Positions 17,847-27,307 are shown, counted from the first letter of the stretch. The stretch is DNA of 64,000 bases from JBBATK01 sp044228285 (GCA_044228285.1 JBGAVD010000002.1:434001-498000); one strand, 5' to 3'. Program-made: numbers and translations. The notes: generated by a model not told the origin, from the sequence alone.

Positions 17847-18797
17847 ATGAGCAGAGTAGGCTCAGCAAGACTTGTAAAGAAGATGTCCATCATGGGCTGC
17901 TATCAGACATCACTCGTCTGTTTGCTATTGCTTTTCAGCGCAGATAGTCTTTGTGCGCAAACTGCAGGTTCAACACAACGAGTTCCTTGGGGATATCGGC
18001 CAACCAAAGGTCAGACACTGCACTTCACGAAAAATCAGCGTATGGACTTCCCGGGACATATCTCGGAGTTGACCATTAACGAGAGTTTTGAGGTGCATAT
18101 TATTGACATCGACAGTGTTGGCTCCTTCTTGTTCAAAGTACGATGCACGGGAATCACCAAGGTTCCTGATTCAAGTGGAATGGCAACGGCGGGATCAGTT
18201 TTTCATGGACAATCGCCACTCTGCGACGGAACTTTTGCGGAGATAAGCGTCTTGCGTAACGGTGAGTACGTTGCTGGACGCTTTGATCAAGAGCCTGCGT
18301 ATCAGAAGAAACGGAAGAAAGCGCGTGACAAGTTTGGAGTGGAGCGCACAACCCTTGAAAGCGATCGTGTCTTGCTTAAACACTTAGCCAACGATCTGTT
18401 CCCAAGACTCTGCGACAGTACGCAGTGCACAGTTGGTTCGATCTGGATCGACTCAGTTGGGCATCGTATGGTCTGCGACCCCACAGAACTTCAGCGTGTG
18501 GAGTTTATCTACGATAGTAGCATTGCGCCGCATCGCTGGTACTTTGGCTCGACCTCGTACTACGGAACAGAGAAGTGCGCCGTGCTGAATGTCCGCCCGA
18601 TTGGTATGAAACCTGTTCCTGCGAATTCCAAGCTACCCCTTGTTGGACACCAGAATCTGTACATTCGCCTCAGTGATGGCATGGTGCAGAGTCACGAAGC
18701 AGAAGTGCTTGGTGTGTCGGACGCAGGCAAACAATGGCGAAATGTCATCCAGTATAATCTTGTGCCCAAGGGTCCAGAAGAACCCTCTCAAGACTAG
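17847..18797 (+). CDS. secreted protein of unknown function
   Basis: A 316-residue exported protein with a hydrophobic signal segment (MGCYQTSLVCLLLLFSADSLCAQ) and a mostly beta-strand mature part containing several cysteines, such as VRCTG, PLCDG, LCDSTQCTVG and MVCD. No family was recognised. Starts at 17847, 17883 or 17892 are all possible; none has a clear ribosome binding site, and the longest gives a positively charged n-region. It is flanked by sugar-nucleotide genes but nothing links it to them. Confidence 0.6.
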   Translation: MSRVGSARLVKKMSIMGCYQTSLVCLLLLFSADSLCAQTAGSTQRVPWGYRPTKGQTLHFTKNQRMDFPGHISELTINESFEVHIIDIDSVGSFLFKVRCTGITKVPDSSGMATAGSVFHGQSPLCDGTFAEISVLRNGEYVAGRFDQEPAYQKKRKKARDKFGVERTTLESDRVLLKHLANDLFPRLCDSTQCTVGSIWIDSVGHRMVCDPTELQRVEFIYDSSIAPHRWYFGSTSYYGTEKCAVLNVRPIGMKPVPANSKLPLVGHQNLYIRLSDGMVQSHEAEVLGVSDAGKQWRNVIQYNLVPKGPEEPSQD

Positions 18798-19007
18798 AAT
18801 TCTGGATTGTTAGGAGAAGATAATCTTGTGTGATATGCAGAGATGTAGTTCTCAGTACTTGCACAAAGCTTGACTCAGAGCCCGATCCAAAGCTTGGCAC
18901 AGAGCTTGATAGGCTTAGCAGAACATTGCATCATGCATGAATTGTCGCGTAGATTGCAACCGAATTCCACGGAAGGGAATTCACTTTGATTATTCACGGA
19001 GGAACAT

Positions 19008-20369
19008 ATGTCAGCTACGAAGCTTTCACCCAGTGCTAAAGAACTTCTCTCATCAATACAGTCGAAGAATATTACTGTAGGTGTTGTTGGTCTCGGCTAT
19101 GTAGGTTTACCCTTAGCCATTGAGTTTGCTGATCTCGGCATTCGCACCATCGGTATCGACGTAAGTGCTGAGAAAGTTTCGATGCTGCAAAAAGGGAAGA
19201 ACTATATTCAAGACATCAAGGACGAGCGTGTACGCAAGGTCTGGAAGGCAAAGACTTTCACGGCAACGAACGACTTCAGTCAGTGTAAGAAGTGTGATGT
19301 GATTTACATCTGCGTACCAACGCCATTTACCGACAACAAAGATCCTGATATCTCGCACATTGTTGAGTCGACCAAGGGTGTCGCCAAAGCCCTCCGCAAG
19401 GGACAACTGATCATTCTCAAGAGCACAACTTTCCCTGGAACAACTCGTAAGTATGTAAAGCCCATTCTTGATGCAACGAAGCTCAAGTGCGGTCGCGACT
19501 ATTATCTCGCATTTTCACCAGAGCGTATTGACCCAGGTAACAAGACCTGGCATACCGGCAATACTCCAATTGTTGTAGGAGGTATCACGCCAGATTGTAC
19601 CACCCTTGGTGTGGCAATCAACGAACTTATTATCTCGAAGGTTATTCCAGCCAGCACTCCCGAAGTCGCTGAAATGGAGAAGTTGCTTGAGAACATTTTC
19701 CGTAGCGTCAACATCGCCTTAGTCAATGAATTGGCGCAACTCTGCGATCGTATTGGTGTGAACATTTGGGAAGTGGTGGACACGGCAGCGACAAAGCCCT
19801 TTGGCTTTATGCCGTTCTATCCAGGACCAGGTATCGGCGGACACTGTATTCTCATCGATCCATACTACCTCTCGTGGATGGCTCGCGAGTTCGACTTCGT
19901 TACAAACTTCATTGAACTCTCAGCAGAAGTCAATGAATCCATGCCATTCTATGTACGCTCCATGATTGAGCGTGAGATTGCAAAGCAACCGGTCACTTTA
20001 AAGAAAGCAAAGGTCTTGTTGCTCGGTATGGCATTCAAAAAAGACGTCGACGATCTACGTCACTCACCAGCCCTCAAGGTTGCTGAGCTTTTGGATCTCG
20101 ATGGAATCTCGAACATTTCTTACTACGACCCATTCATTCCAAAAGTTGAATTGCATCACGGCAAAGCTGAGCAACGCAGCATCAAGTCGATCGCAAAGAT
20201 CGACGCTGCAACATTGCGCAAGTATGACGTGGTATGTATCACAACAGATCACAGCTCCTTCGACTACAAGACCATTGCAACAGCATCAAAAGTTGTTGTA
20301 GATACCCGCAATGCTTGCAAGAAGGTGAAAAATCGCTCGAAGGTTGTGTTGCTTGGAGATGGAAAATAG
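19008..20369 (+). CDS. UDP-sugar 6-dehydrogenase (WbpA/WecC type)
   Basis: This 453-residue NAD-dependent enzyme oxidises a UDP-hexose or UDP-HexNAc to the uronic acid in two steps, for surface polysaccharide. It has the Rossmann motif VGVVGLGYVGLPLA (about 25-38), VPTPFTD, the STTFPGT segment, and SPERIDPGN, a pattern more typical of UDP-N-acetylhexosamine dehydrogenases than of UDP-glucose dehydrogenase. Catalytic PGPGIGGHCI (Cys about 280) and C-terminal GMAFKKDVDDLRHSP are intact. GGAGGA lies 4 bases before the ATG. A strong terminator follows. Confidence 0.9.
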   Translation: MSATKLSPSAKELLSSIQSKNITVGVVGLGYVGLPLAIEFADLGIRTIGIDVSAEKVSMLQKGKNYIQDIKDERVRKVWKAKTFTATNDFSQCKKCDVIYICVPTPFTDNKDPDISHIVESTKGVAKALRKGQLIILKSTTFPGTTRKYVKPILDATKLKCGRDYYLAFSPERIDPGNKTWHTGNTPIVVGGITPDCTTLGVAINELIISKVIPASTPEVAEMEKLLENIFRSVNIALVNELAQLCDRIGVNIWEVVDTAATKPFGFMPFYPGPGIGGHCILIDPYYLSWMAREFDFVTNFIELSAEVNESMPFYVRSMIEREIAKQPVTLKKAKVLLLGMAFKKDVDDLRHSPALKVAELLDLDGISNISYYDPFIPKVELHHGKAEQRSIKSIAKIDAATLRKYDVVCITTDHSSFDYKTIATASKVVVDTRNACKKVKNRSKVVLLGDGK

Positions 20370-20395
20370 AGACTCAGAGCAGCGATTTGTTTCGA

Positions 20396-20423
20396 AGCCC
20401 GCCATTAGGTGGGCTTTTTTTTT
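20396..20423 (+). terminator. rho-independent terminator
   Basis: AGCCCGCC-ATTA-GGTGGGCT (8-bp stem with one G-T pair) is followed by nine Ts, 26 bases after the dehydrogenase stop. It is the clearest intrinsic terminator in the window. Confidence 0.93.
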
Positions 20424-20540
20424 GCCCGAGCTAGGAGCATTGGGGTACACACATGGGGTGATTATTGACGCGGCCGGCGGTACAACAGGTGTGTGCAGGG
20501 CACGACCATTTGTGCGATAGGCACGCGCATGGGACAACAT

Positions 20541-20736
20541 TGCCATTGTGAGAATAACAGCTGCATTGGTTGACCAGCAGCCCCATGTGTTGATCAGCAG
20601 CCCCATGTGTTGAACAACAGCCCCATGTGTTGATCTACAACCCGATGTGTTGATCACCAACCCCAATCGTTGATCACCAACCCCATGTGTTGATCACCAA
20701 CCCGATTCGTTGATCACCTCCCTCCCGCGCACTGAA
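20541..20736. repeat. left 20-bp tandem array of composite locus 2
   Basis: About nine to ten 20-base units with core CCCCATGTGTTGATCA, spaced exactly 20 bases (for example 20581, 20601, 20621, 20641, 20661, 20681, 20701). They are the reverse complement of the right-hand array unit. The units run up to the left 58-bp element at 20737. Confidence 0.85.
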
Positions 20737-20925
20737 CAACAGCCCTGAGCGTTGCTCTGGGCTGCCCTGAGCTAATGCACCCTTTCAGGGTTCTCATGTA
20801 TTGTCTGTTATGGCAATCGAACGGGATTCTACATTCGGTGCGTACATCTCACGCCCTATAGTCTAGAAGAGCCCCGAAGGGGTGAATTATCTCAGGGCAG
20901 CCCCGAGCAACGCTCGGGGCTGTTG
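20737..20925. repeat. composite repeat locus 2: inverted pair of 58-bp elements
   Basis: A left-facing element (20737-20794) and a right-facing element (20868-20925) are inverted copies, identical at about 51 of 58 positions, and separated by 73 unrelated bases. Outer hairpin in the right copy: AGCCCCGAGC-AAC-GCTCGGGGCT; inner hairpin CCCC-GAA-GGGG. In the left copy the inner hairpin reads CCCT-TTC-AGGG, a paired change. Both elements end on CTGTTG (read outward) and pass directly into 20-bp arrays. Confidence 0.88.
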
Positions 20926-21388
20926 TTCAACGCATGGGTTTGTTGTTCAACGCATGGGTTTGTTGTTCAACGCATGGGTTTGTTGTTCAACGCATGGGTT
21001 TGTTGTTCAACGCATGGGTTTGTTGTTCAACGCATGGGTCTGTTGTCCAACGCATGGGTCTGTCGTCCAACGCATGGGTCTGTTGTCCAACGCATGGGTC
21101 TGTTGTTCAACGGATGGGTTTGTTGTTCAACGCATAGGTTTGTTGTTCAACGCACGGGCTTGTTGTTCAACGCATGGGGTTGGTGATCAACACATCGGGT
21201 TTCTTGTTCAACGCATGGCTTTGTTGTCCAACGCATGGCTCTGTTGATCAGCACAGGGTGCTGTTGTTAAAAGCATGCACCTGCATTTCAACAAAGCAGC
21301 TTGCCACCCAACGATCGGAATTTTCATCCAACGAATGGCGATGCTAAACAACGAATGGGATTCTTATCCAACGACGAGTCTGCGACCC
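20908..21388. repeat. right 20-bp tandem array, 24 units, polarised
   Basis: The first unit, CAACGCTCGGGGCTGTTGTT (20908-20927), is the end of the 58-bp element itself. Units 1-5 (20928-21027) are identical, CAACGCATGGGTTTGTTGTT. Units 6-12 differ at one to four bases, and units 13-23 decay strongly but still begin CAAC at near-constant spacing. The last unit ends at 21388, directly before the stop codon of the convergent gene at 21390. Confidence 0.88.
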
Positions 21389-21389
21389 T

Positions 21390-22307
21390 CTACGGCCGCT
21401 CTTTGCCACTGTACGTAACCACTGCAATGCGATTGTTCGCGGTGTCAAGACTGATACGGTAGAAATTGCCAATACCGTACTGGGAAAAATCCGCAATCTC
21501 TCTCCAAGTCGCATGCTCACTGAAGTCATACTCGTACAACTTGCTTCCACGAGCCATGAGTAGTGTGCGGTGGTTTGTCCACGCAAAATCCTCGGAGCCA
21601 GCGAGAGCAGGAGCAATGATACCAATCTCAAAGTACTCGCTGATCTTACGGATTGTGCCAGCTGAGTCTTTGTGCGGACCTGCAGCGTAGAAGGTCATAG
21701 AGTTTTCACCAGGTACTGTTTGCATGCAACGTCCTGCAACGTCGGAGAGAAAACGCTCGCGACCGTTGTGCATGTTCACCATGCCTAAAAAGGGAGGCTT
21801 CTTGATGTAGTTCAAAAGGAGGTTGTTATCATACCACCACAGGTGGTAGGCAATAGAATCCAAGCGATTCGTGACGATGCTATACTCGCCACCACCTAGT
21901 GCGCACTTCCATACTCGTTGGCGGTCGTTCTTTTCGACGCGCACGACAGAGAAGTTTTTTCCATCAGGCATGAAGCTCGGTGCAAACTCGCTCTCGTTGG
22001 TCTTCGACAAACAGCTGCTCTTCTTTGTTGCTAGATCATACTTGTAGATGTCTGTTTGCTTGCCGTCACGACTAGACGTGTAGAGCAGATACGATCCATC
22101 AGCAGAGAATGCTGGCTGGTTGTCAAAACCAGGGTTGTTGGAGATGTTTGTAGCATCGCTGAACGTATAACTACCGTTGTCGTACTTCATGTTCAATACG
22201 TAGATCTCGCTATCCGGCAGTTTCATTTTGGATTGCGCATGTAGTTGGACGCAGACGGCCAAGAACAGACTTGTACAGACTAGGGTATAGATTTTCATAG
22301 TGGACAT
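21390..22307 (-). CDS. secreted WD40-like (PD40) beta-propeller protein
   Basis: A 305-residue exported protein with signal peptide (MKIYTLVCTSLFLAVCVQLHAQ) and TolB/PD40-like blades: NQPAFSADGSYLLYTSSRDG, FAPSFMPDGKNFSVVRVEK, DFAWTNHRTLLMARGSKLYEY and a final NNRIAVVTYSGKERP. Such repeats usually bind proteins or sugars at the surface or periplasm; the partner is unknown. GAGG lies 5 bases before the ATG at 22307; the ATG at 22298 is an alternative. Its own promoter lies between it and the pnp terminator, so it is a separate unit from the upstream operon. The repeat array of locus 2 abuts its stop codon. Confidence 0.8.
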   Translation of the reverse strand: MSTMKIYTLVCTSLFLAVCVQLHAQSKMKLPDSEIYVLNMKYDNGSYTFSDATNISNNPGFDNQPAFSADGSYLLYTSSRDGKQTDIYKYDLATKKSSCLSKTNESEFAPSFMPDGKNFSVVRVEKNDRQRVWKCALGGGEYSIVTNRLDSIAYHLWWYDNNLLLNYIKKPPFLGMVNMHNGRERFLSDVAGRCMQTVPGENSMTFYAAGPHKDSAGTIRKISEYFEIGIIAPALAGSEDFAWTNHRTLLMARGSKLYEYDFSEHATWREIADFSQYGIGNFYRISLDTANNRIAVVTYSGKERP

Positions 22308-22424
22308 TGTAACCTCGAAACCATGAGAAACAGATATGGAATACTGCGACGTGAATGCTCATACTTCCACTCCGGAGAGTTAATAGCTCTCAGAGAGAAT
22401 TGCTACAGTATAACGTAGCAGCCG

Positions 22425-22455
22425 CAAAGTTATTAGCTGGCGATGCAAAAACAAA
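22425..22455 (-). promoter_or_regulatory. Bacteroidota-type promoter (exact match)
   Basis: On the minus strand TTTG (22455-22452), 19 bases, TAACTTTG (22432-22425): an exact match to TTTG-N19-TAnnTTTG. It lies 118 bases upstream of the beta-propeller gene and overlaps the tail of the pnp terminator. Confidence 0.6.
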
Positions 22456-22481
22456 AACCCCATTCGGATGAATGGGGTTTT
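22452..22481 (-). terminator. rho-independent terminator of pnp
   Basis: AAAACCCCATTC-GGAT-GAATGGGGTTTT (12-bp stem), followed on the minus strand by further Ts (TTTTTGTTTTTG). It lies 35 bases after the pnp stop and ends the rimP-to-pnp cluster. Confidence 0.92.
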
Positions 22482-22516
22482 GATTTACGACAAGATCCTA
22501 AGGATCTCTGTCACGA

Positions 22517-24754
22517 TTAGTTACGTCCGCGTGGAGGACCGCCACGGCGATCACCACCACGGTCTCCACCGCGATCACCACCACGTGGCCGGTCGCTGTA
22601 TGGACGGCGTGGACGTTCTTCTTCTTCAGGCATACCTTCTGGACGTGGGAGCAGAGCTTTGCGACTCAGACGGAACTTTCCGTCGGGTTGCACTTCAATA
22701 AGCTTCACTTCTACGATATCGCCAGCCTTCATGACATCACCAACGTTTTCAATACGTTCGTGAGCAATCTGCGAGATGTGCAACAGTCCTTGCTTCTTTG
22801 GCAAGAATTCCATAATGGCACCAAGGCCTTCACGAACTTCCTTTACCTTAGCATTATAGACCGTACCAACCTCTGGCATGCGTACCAAGCCCATGATCCA
22901 ATCAACAGCAGCCTGAGCGTGTTCGCCCTTCACAGCTGCGATGACGATCGTACCATCATCTTCAATGTTGATTTCGGTATTGGTTTCCTTCGTGATTGCA
23001 CGAATCATTTCACCACCAGGTCCGATAACCGCTCCGATGCATTCAACAGGAACCTTGATGGTTGTCAGTCGAGGAGCAAATGGAGAGAGGTCTTCGTGTG
23101 GCGCTGCAATGGTTTCGTTCATCACACCAAGGATGTGCAAGCGACCTTCGCGAGCTTGCTCAAGAGCTTGCTGCATGATCTCTACACTCAATCCTTGGAT
23201 CTTGATATCCATTTGGCATGCGGTGATACCATCTTTGGTACCAGCTACCTTGAAGTCCATGTCTCCAAGGTAATCTTCATCACCCAAGATGTCACTCAAC
23301 ACAGCCACATCATCACCTTCTTTGATCAAGCCCATTGCAATTCCAGCTACTTGCTTTTTCAATGGCAAACCAGCATCCATGCAGGCTAAAGAGCCAGCGC
23401 AGACGGTAGCCATCGAAGAAGAACCGTTGGATTCCAAGATGTCCGATACAATACGAATAGTGTAAGGGAAGTCGTCCTTTGCAGGCATCATTGGTTGCAA
23501 AGCGCGCTCAGCAAGATTACCGTGTCCGATTTCACGTCGGCTTGTGCCGCCCGTACGACCAGTTTCACCGGTGCTGAAAGGAGGGAAGTTATAGTGCAAC
23601 ATGTAGTGTCGATCGTAGGTTGGCAACAAGCCATCTACAATCTGTTCATCACGTGCTGTACCAAGGGTAACCGTTGTGAGTGATTGTGTTTCACCACGGG
23701 TAAAGAGAGCGGAGCCGTGTGTACGAGGAAGCAGACCGATTTCGCAGGTGATCGGGCGAACCGTAGTGGTATTTCTACCATCGAGGCGACGACCATCCTT
23801 CAGAATCATGGAACGCATTTCTTCGTACTCAACATCTGTGATGATACCATCGCAGGTTTTCTTCAAGTCAATACCAGCATAGGCTTCATCGGCAGCAAAG
23901 GTCTCTGTGACCTTAGCAAGGATTTCCTCTTTCAGCGCACGACGGAACAGAATGCGGTTTTCTTTTGAGCTTGGGTTCTTGAGTTGTTCTTGTAAGCGAG
24001 GTGATGCAATGCTGCGAACGAGTTCTTCAACAGCTTCCGGACGTGTTGGCGCTTTGAATTCGCGCTTCTTAACATCGCCCAACAATGCTGCTAATTCACG
24101 CTGCAACGCATTGATCTTCCGAATGTTCTTGTGCGCAAAGTCCAAAGCTTCGAGGAACTCATCTTCACTGATTTCCTTCGAGATACCTTCAACCATTGCA
24201 ATAGAATCATCCGTACCTGCAACCGTGATTTCCAAGTCGGAAACTTCCAGTTGCTTGTAGCTAGGATTAATAATCAATTCGCCGTCTACGCGACCTACGT
24301 GTACTTCGGAGACCGGACCGTTAAAAGGAACATCCGATATCAACAGTGCTGCGGAAGCACCAACCATGCCCAGTGAGTTCGGTTCGTTTTCGTCGTCAGC
24401 GCTAAATACTGTTGCAATGATTTGTGTATCACAACGCCAGCCTTCAGGGAACATTGGACGAATAGGACGATCGATCAAGCGAGCCGAGAGGATTTCCTTT
24501 TCGGAAGGACGTCCTTCACGACGGAAAAAACCACCCGGAATTTTGCCCGCAGATGCGGACTTCTCACGGTACTCAACCGTGAGGGGCATGAAATCGATAT
24601 CAGGTTTGGGATCGTTGGCTGCACACACGGTGACAAGGATCATCGTATCGCCATAACGAACCATAACGGCGCCGCCTGCAAGCTTTGCAAAGCGACCAGT
24701 CTCTATCGAGTATTCTTTGCCACCTATGAGTGTTGAAACTCTTTGAACTGCCAT
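22517..24754 (-). CDS. pnp: polyribonucleotide nucleotidyltransferase (PNPase)
   Basis: This 745-residue phosphorolytic 3'-5' exoribonuclease has the standard order: two RNase PH domains (N-terminal GRFAKLAGGAVMVRYGDT; second with PRTHGSALFTRGETQSL and SDILESNGSSSMATVC), a KH domain (VIGPGGEMIRAITKET) and an S1 domain (GTVYNAKVKEVREGLGAIMEF). After S1 comes a basic, glycine-arginine tail of about 45 residues with GGDRGGDRGGDRRGG, which may be an added RNA-binding segment. It is the last gene of the translation cluster; the order rpsO-pnp is widely conserved. Confidence 0.96.
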   Translation of the reverse strand: MAVQRVSTLIGGKEYSIETGRFAKLAGGAVMVRYGDTMILVTVCAANDPKPDIDFMPLTVEYREKSASAGKIPGGFFRREGRPSEKEILSARLIDRPIRPMFPEGWRCDTQIIATVFSADDENEPNSLGMVGASAALLISDVPFNGPVSEVHVGRVDGELIINPSYKQLEVSDLEITVAGTDDSIAMVEGISKEISEDEFLEALDFAHKNIRKINALQRELAALLGDVKKREFKAPTRPEAVEELVRSIASPRLQEQLKNPSSKENRILFRRALKEEILAKVTETFAADEAYAGIDLKKTCDGIITDVEYEEMRSMILKDGRRLDGRNTTTVRPITCEIGLLPRTHGSALFTRGETQSLTTVTLGTARDEQIVDGLLPTYDRHYMLHYNFPPFSTGETGRTGGTSRREIGHGNLAERALQPMMPAKDDFPYTIRIVSDILESNGSSSMATVCAGSLACMDAGLPLKKQVAGIAMGLIKEGDDVAVLSDILGDEDYLGDMDFKVAGTKDGITACQMDIKIQGLSVEIMQQALEQAREGRLHILGVMNETIAAPHEDLSPFAPRLTTIKVPVECIGAVIGPGGEMIRAITKETNTEINIEDDGTIVIAAVKGEHAQAAVDWIMGLVRMPEVGTVYNAKVKEVREGLGAIMEFLPKKQGLLHISQIAHERIENVGDVMKAGDIVEVKLIEVQPDGKFRLSRKALLPRPEGMPEEEERPRRPYSDRPRGGDRGGDRGGDRRGGPPRGRN

Positions 24755-24843
24755 AAATGTTATTCTCGTTAGTAAAAGTGTACTGCACGGTTAGTCGCGC
24801 AGGGTTGCCGTTTACCCTTGGCAAGGGAGTGGAATGCGAACGA

Positions 24844-25110
24844 CTACTTACGCAAGTTCAACGAAGCGAGAATTGCACGGTAACGCTTGATGTCGCGGCT
24901 CGACAAGAAGTTCAGAAGTGTACGACGCTTATTCACGAGTTGAATAAGTCCGCGACGGCTTGCGTGATCCTTCTTGTGGGTATCAAGGTGCACCTGCAGC
25001 ATGTTGATGTGTTCGGTAAGAATTGCAACTTGTGCTTCGGGTGACCCGGTATTGGTAACTGAACCTCCGTATTGTGCAATGAGTTCAGCTTTGCGCTCTT
25101 TAGAGACCAT
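24844..25110 (-). CDS. rpsO: ribosomal protein S15
   Basis: 88 residues, the usual length of S15, which binds 16S rRNA in the small-subunit platform. The family motifs GSPEAQVAILTEHI, HKKDHASRRGL and KRRTLLNFLSSRDI are complete. The start at 25110 (MVSKERKAEL) is set by family length; an upstream in-frame ATG would add 22 residues. There is no Shine-Dalgarno motif. It is followed by pnp after 89 bases. Confidence 0.96.
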   Translation of the reverse strand: MVSKERKAELIAQYGGSVTNTGSPEAQVAILTEHINMLQVHLDTHKKDHASRRGLIQLVNKRRTLLNFLSSRDIKRYRAILASLNLRK

Positions 25111-25242
25111 AACTGTACATGTAGAATAATGGATAAAATTGAATGAATGATTATATGCAATCCGTGGCAAAAACACTGTGCCCTCAACCGTCTTCGAACC
25201 TAACTCAATGTCCTTGAGCTACCTCAGCACTGTCATCGTACT

Positions 25243-26199
25243 TCATTGGGCATCGCCTGAGGCTCGATGCGTAATGAGTTCTTCACACTTCTCCTTGTCC
25301 TCACGCAACTGAGACCAGAAGATGTCAATACTATCAAACTTCATTTCCTTGCGTATGAATGCATGGAAATTCACCACTACGCGGCGGTTATATAACATGC
25401 CATTGTAGTCAAAGAAATTCACTTCTAAGCGTGGATGCTTGTCATCAGTAAACGTTGGACGTGTACCAATGTTTGCCATTCCATACTTGCGCTGGTTGTC
25501 GATCATTGCCGACACAAAGTACACGCCATTTGCAGGCATTAATTTGTGCGGCTCCATGCTTTCAATATTTGCAGTAGGGTAGCCCAATCTGCGACCGCGG
25601 CCATCGCCTTCAACAACGACTCCATCAAGGAAGTAATCGTAGCCAAGCATGCTATTCGCATCTGCAATTCGGTGCTCCTTGAGCGCTGTTCGGATCTGCG
25701 TGCTGCTGATCTTTACATCGTTCATCATGAGCGGCGGTACTTGCTCCACTTCAAAACCTAACTCAGCTCCCAGTGTGCGTAGCACTTGCTCATCACCTTC
25801 ACGATTCTTCCCAAAAGTGTGATCGTAGCCCACAAGAAAACTGCCAATACCAACATGCTTAAACAGGATGTCGCGTATAAAACTCTCTGCCCCAGTACTC
25901 GCAAACTCAAAAGTAAAGGGAACAATGACCGTTGTATGCACCTGCGCCTCAGCGAGCAAACGCAAACGCTCGTTCACAGAGCTCAAGAGCTTTAAGGGCT
26001 CTCGTCCAGCTTTGTTCAACACGATCTGCGGATGCGGGTCGAAACTCACCACAACCACTCGACCACCTCGCTCTGCAGAAATCTGCTGCATACGCTCAAT
26101 GATCTGTCGGTGACCTCGGTGAACTCCATCAAAGGTGCCCACCGTTACGATGCTCTTCGCATCGCGCTCCATGCTTGTTATGTCACGAATAGTCATCAT
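25243..26199 (-). CDS. ribF: bifunctional riboflavin kinase / FAD synthetase
   Basis: This 318-residue enzyme makes FMN from riboflavin and then FAD. The N-terminal nucleotidyltransferase has TVGTFDGVHRGHRQII and VGYDHTFGKNREG with ISSTQIRTAL. The C-terminal flavokinase has GDGRGRRLGYPTANIE, GVYFVSAMID and ANIGTRPTF. ATG codons at 26199 and 26196 are equivalent candidates, with no clear ribosome binding site. It lies 283 bases after truB in the same direction; a small hairpin (26223-26237) lies in that gap. Confidence 0.95.
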   Translation of the reverse strand: MMTIRDITSMERDAKSIVTVGTFDGVHRGHRQIIERMQQISAERGGRVVVVSFDPHPQIVLNKAGREPLKLLSSVNERLRLLAEAQVHTTVIVPFTFEFASTGAESFIRDILFKHVGIGSFLVGYDHTFGKNREGDEQVLRTLGAELGFEVEQVPPLMMNDVKISSTQIRTALKEHRIADANSMLGYDYFLDGVVVEGDGRGRRLGYPTANIESMEPHKLMPANGVYFVSAMIDNQRKYGMANIGTRPTFTDDKHPRLEVNFFDYNGMLYNRRVVVNFHAFIRKEMKFDSIDIFWSQLREDKEKCEELITHRASGDAQ

Positions 26200-26222
26200 C
26201 AACGATTTCTTCTCTAAACGTT

Positions 26223-26237
26223 GCTGCCTTCGGCAGC
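26223..26237. other. small hairpin in the truB-ribF gap
   Basis: GCTGCC-TTC-GGCAGC, a 6-bp stem located 24-38 bases upstream of ribF, without a U-run. It could be an mRNA structure in the ribF leader. The rest of the 280-base gap shows nothing. Confidence 0.35.
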
Positions 26238-26482
26238 CGTCTCCTCAAGTGTTGAGCTGATTCTTGCAGAGTGCCTCTCTTTGCGTAGCTACAATGCTCT
26301 CTCTCACTTTCAACACTGATTCAACTCTCAACAACTAAAATCAAACTGCTCAGTACATCCATACCCCTCAGACTGTATCTGAGTGCGTCGAGTACCTGAT
26401 TTGCTTGCTGCGCTTGTTGTTCTAATCGATTCAATAAGCACTTCCGATAGCACGATAATTTTCAATGTTGGTTGTCCAGCAG

Positions 26483-27307
26483 CTAGTGCTGCTCAACATC
26501 CAATGAAGTTTCTGATTCATCTGACGCTGACGCCTCAGCCGGAGCAGAGTCACTTTGAATCTGTACAGGGTTCTGCTGTTCCTGTGCTGCTTCACTCGGC
26601 GGAAAGAGATTGCGAATGTCTGTAATGGACAAAGCCTGATCAACGTGATAGTCACCAATCATGGTTCGTCTGAGCGAGTACATATACGCTCCACATCCCA
26701 GGACCTGTCCGATATCATGAGCCAAGCTGCGTACGTACGTGCCTTTAGAGCAGCGCAAGCGCAAATGGATCATGGGTAGCTCAATAGAAAGAACTTCGAT
26801 ACTGTGAATGACAACACGACGTGTGCTTCGCTCAACCTCTTGTCCTTTACGAGCCAACTCATACAAACGCTTCCCGCCAACTTTGCGAGCAGAGTACATA
26901 GGAGGCAGTTGATCGATTTCACCAACAAAGCTCTGCACTGCTGCTGCAATAGCTTCGGGCTGCAAGTGATCAACATCCTGAACATTCTGTTCTGGTTGTT
27001 CCGAGTCGTAGGTCGCTGTTGTTGCACCGAGGCGCACCACAGTTTCATAGACTTTCTCTTGATCTTGGTATGACTCAATCGTTTTCGTTGCTTTACCACA
27101 GCAAACAATGAGCAAACCAGTCGCAAGGGGATCGAGAGTGCCTGCGTGACCAATCTCCTTGATACGAAGAATGGTTCGCAAACGAGCTACCACATCGAAG
27201 GATGTCCAACCAATCTCTTTATCAATGAGCAACGCTGCACCATCGGTTTTTGCCGCGAGCAGCCAATCTTCTGATCCATCAACTGTCGTTTTCGTCAACA
27301 TCTGCAT
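26483..27307 (-). CDS. truB: tRNA pseudouridine55 synthase
   Basis: This 274-residue enzyme makes pseudouridine 55 in the T-loop of tRNAs. The catalytic motif HAGTLDPLATGLL (Asp) and the KxxVYE-like EKVYETVVRLGATTATYD segment are present, with LPPMYSARKVGGKRLYELAR and CSKGTYVRSLAHDIG. The start is placed at 27307 (or 27301), within the last codons of rbfA, since the fold begins at about residue 20. The last 35 residues form an acidic, low-complexity tail (SAPAEASASDESETSLD) beyond the enzyme fold. Confidence 0.93.
   Translation of the reverse strand: MQMLTKTTVDGSEDWLLAAKTDGAALLIDKEIGWTSFDVVARLRTILRIKEIGHAGTLDPLATGLLIVCCGKATKTIESYQDQEKVYETVVRLGATTATYDSEQPEQNVQDVDHLQPEAIAAAVQSFVGEIDQLPPMYSARKVGGKRLYELARKGQEVERSTRRVVIHSIEVLSIELPMIHLRLRCSKGTYVRSLAHDIGQVLGCGAYMYSLRRTMIGDYHVDQALSITDIRNLFPPSEAAQEQQNPVQIQSDSAPAEASASDESETSLDVEQH

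Noticed and set aside
20908..21388. 20-bp array as a CRISPR array
   Set aside because: Units are contiguous without spacers, and no cas genes are present.
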